Shown here in pieces: positions 12,305 through 13,302 of a DNA stretch of 13,302 nucleotides (position 1 is the stretch's first letter; the number at the start of each line of letters is the position of its first letter). This stretch comes from SPCO01 sp964579825 (GTDB taxonomy: Bacteria; Chloroflexota; Limnocylindria; Limnocylindrales; CSP1-4), in the NCBI GenBank assembly GCA_964579825.1, contig CAZOHT010000059.1, positions 1 through 13,302 on the forward strand, given 5' to 3'. The notes beneath the pieces are model-generated. The model had not been told where the DNA came from, did no database searches, and saw nothing but the letters and a program-made list of their open reading frames with translations. The position numbers were made by a program, and so were the translations under genes.

Positions 12305-13225
12305 TCAGGACCGGCCGGCCTCCTTGCGGAACACCAGGATGTGCTGGTGGACGATATTCGGGACGAAGACCCGCGGGTAGCCGTACGGCCGCAGCCGTGA
12401 GCCGGCCTGGTACCAGATGAGATCGCCCTTCGGCACGAACCCGACACGGGACGCCCGTGCCGCGAGGTCGGATCCGGTGAACACGTAGCGGCCGTCCTGG
12501 TAGGCATCGCGGACGATGACCAGCGCGTAGCGTCGGTCCCGCAGCACCCGGTGGAGCTCGAGGAAGACCGCCTCCATCCGGTCGAGGAACGTCGCGTAGT
12601 CCGGCGCGTTGGCCAGGTCCGCTTCGAGGTCGCCCACCATCGCGTAGTCCGTCCGGCGGTTGGCGTGCGTTTCCGCGAGGGTGCCGCCGGCCATCGTCAG
12701 CGGCAACTGGACGTTGTAGGGCGGGTCCGTCGCGACCAGGTCCACCGAGTCGACATCCAGCGTCGGCAGGACCGTCAGCGCGTCCCCGACCAGCAGGCGC
12801 GCGCCGGACGGGTCGAATCGGCGCGGCTCGCCCGGGTCGGCCGTGCCGAGGTCGGCCAGGACCGGTCCCCGGCCGTCCCGCTCGGCCAGCAGGGTCGGCA
12901 CGAGCCGCTCGTACACGTCCGCCCAGCGCGGATCGAGTTCGATGCCGATCGCCCGGCGGGGGCCGCGCGCGATGGACGCCCCAAGGAGCGTCCCGCCCAC
13001 GCCCGCGAACGGGTCGAGCACGAGTTCGCCGGTCTTCGTGAAGAACTCGATCAGGCGGGCCATCAGCCGCGGAGGCTTGTTGGCACCGTGCGCCTTGCGC
13101 TCGGCATGACCGAGTTCCGACGGGTAGGCCGTGGTCATGACCGACTTGGTGAAGTACAGCCACTCCTCACCGCTCAGGTCGTTGAGGCCGTTGGCCGGAT
13201 GGGGGAGCGGGCGAGCTTCGGTCAC
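12305..13225 (-). CDS. N4/N6-type DNA methyltransferase, solitary
   Basis: SAM-dependent exocyclic-amine DNA methyltransferase of 306 aa, modifying adenine-N6 or cytosine-N4. An N-terminal HGANKPPRLMARLIEFF (46-62) resembles motif X and leads into motif I DPFAGVGGT (71-79), motif II IELD (95-98), motif III GDA, and the catalytic motif IV TDPPYN (166-171). Strand VLRDRRYALVIVRD and the C-terminal VFVPNIVHQHILVFRK follow. The order X-I-IV, with no long insert between I and IV, differs from the common beta class (IV before X-I), and little room is left for a target-recognition domain. No restriction endonuclease or specificity gene is adjacent, so it looks like an orphan or housekeeping methylase. 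The start is GTG 13225, with -10 box TACGCT (13238-13233) ending 8 nt upstream. DNA rather than RNA as substrate is the family expectation, not proven. Confidence 0.88.
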   Translation of the reverse strand: MTEARPLPHPANGLNDLSGEEWLYFTKSVMTTAYPSELGHAERKAHGANKPPRLMARLIEFFTKTGELVLDPFAGVGGTLLGASIARGPRRAIGIELDPRWADVYERLVPTLLAERDGRGPVLADLGTADPGEPRRFDPSGARLLVGDALTVLPTLDVDSVDLVATDPPYNVQLPLTMAGGTLAETHANRRTDYAMVGDLEADLANAPDYATFLDRMEAVFLELHRVLRDRRYALVIVRDAYQDGRYVFTGSDLAARASRVGFVPKGDLIWYQAGSRLRPYGYPRVFVPNIVHQHILVFRKEAGRS

Positions 13226-13249
13226 ACGGCCCAGCGTAGCCCCTAGAAT
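13221..13249 (+). promoter_or_regulatory. Promoter of the gene running off the right edge
   Basis: A -35 box GTCACA (13221-13226), a 17-bp spacer and a -10 box TAGAAT (13244-13249) end 7 nt before ATG 13256. The -35 overlaps the start codon of the divergent methyltransferase gene. Confidence 0.6.
13233..13238 (-). promoter_or_regulatory. -10 box of the methyltransferase gene
   Basis: TACGCT on the minus strand ends 8 nt before GTG 13225. No clear -35 is seen. Confidence 0.5.
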
Positions 13250-13255
13250 GCCGCC

Positions 13256-13302
13256 ATGCCCGCCAGCTACACGAGCGCGCGGTTCGTAGGCCGGGAGGTC
13301 GC
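13256..13302 (+). CDS. N-terminus of a probable AAA-type ATPase or regulator (cut by the window edge)
   Basis: Only the first 15 codons are present: MPASYTSARFVGREV. The string FVGRE close to the N-terminus is the usual opening of the P-loop ATPase domain in large LuxR/AfsR-like regulators and cyclase-associated AAA proteins, just ahead of the Walker A motif. That family call is an inference from a very short peptide. The start is well supported by the promoter ending 7 nt upstream, and the gene is divergent from the methyltransferase with a 30-bp gap. Confidence 0.55.
   Translation, partial: MPASYTSARFVGREV

Noticed and set aside
12307..12324. CCGGCCGG-centred palindrome at the methyltransferase 3' end as a bidirectional terminator
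   Set aside because: It has no loop, imperfect outer arms and no T-rich flank.
12305..13302. Restriction-modification or BREX/DISARM-like defence system around the methyltransferase
   Set aside because: No endonuclease, helicase or specificity subunit is seen in the window. The right-edge gene is too short to judge.

Overview
This is a high-GC window (roughly 70% by eye) packed with short, closely spaced genes. Start codons are often GTG or TTG, and most genes seem to lack a 5' leader. An ATP-dependent DNA ligase of archaeal/LigB type, a tRNA-Ile with a UAU anticodon and this promoter style suggest an uncultured Chloroflexota lineage (Limnocylindria-like). A deep actinobacterium cannot be excluded, because no taxonomic marker gene is present.

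Layout. (1) 5-3489, sulfatase block: a MerR-family regulator on the minus strand faces a two-gene plus-strand operon. That operon encodes a formylglycine-generating enzyme with both catalytic cysteines and a type I sulfatase with a Cys-type CTAGR active-site motif. The maturase and its probable substrate are made together, and the regulator's own promoter carries a classic MerR dyad. (2) 3588-6321: a GNAT acetyltransferase translationally coupled (ATGA) to a 92-aa helical protein on the minus strand, divergent from the DNA ligase. (3) 6461-8949: a two-domain rhodanese with Asp where the catalytic Cys is expected, divergent from a class V PLP enzyme that overlaps a small three-helix membrane protein. 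(4) 9077-9569: an orphan 116-aa protein and tRNA-Ile(UAU). (5) 9581-12288: a membrane protein with a degenerate NERD-like domain, divergent from a secreted or anchored protein with a Pro/Thr stalk, one membrane segment and an SH3-like C-terminus. (6) 12305-13302: a solitary N4/N6 DNA methyltransferase, divergent from the first 15 codons of a probable AAA-type ATPase or regulator.

The most striking structure is in the promoters. For ten protein genes a TANNNT-like -10 box ends 7-8 nt before the chosen start codon, which places the predicted transcription start on or next to the first base of that codon (leaderless mRNA). Three divergent pairs are separated by only 18, 26 and 30 bp, and in two of them the opposing -10 boxes overlap or abut in a near-symmetric sequence. 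No CRISPR array, insertion sequence, phage gene or recognised defence operon is visible. No gene-free stretch exceeds 300 bases; the longest is 221 bases (10343-10563).
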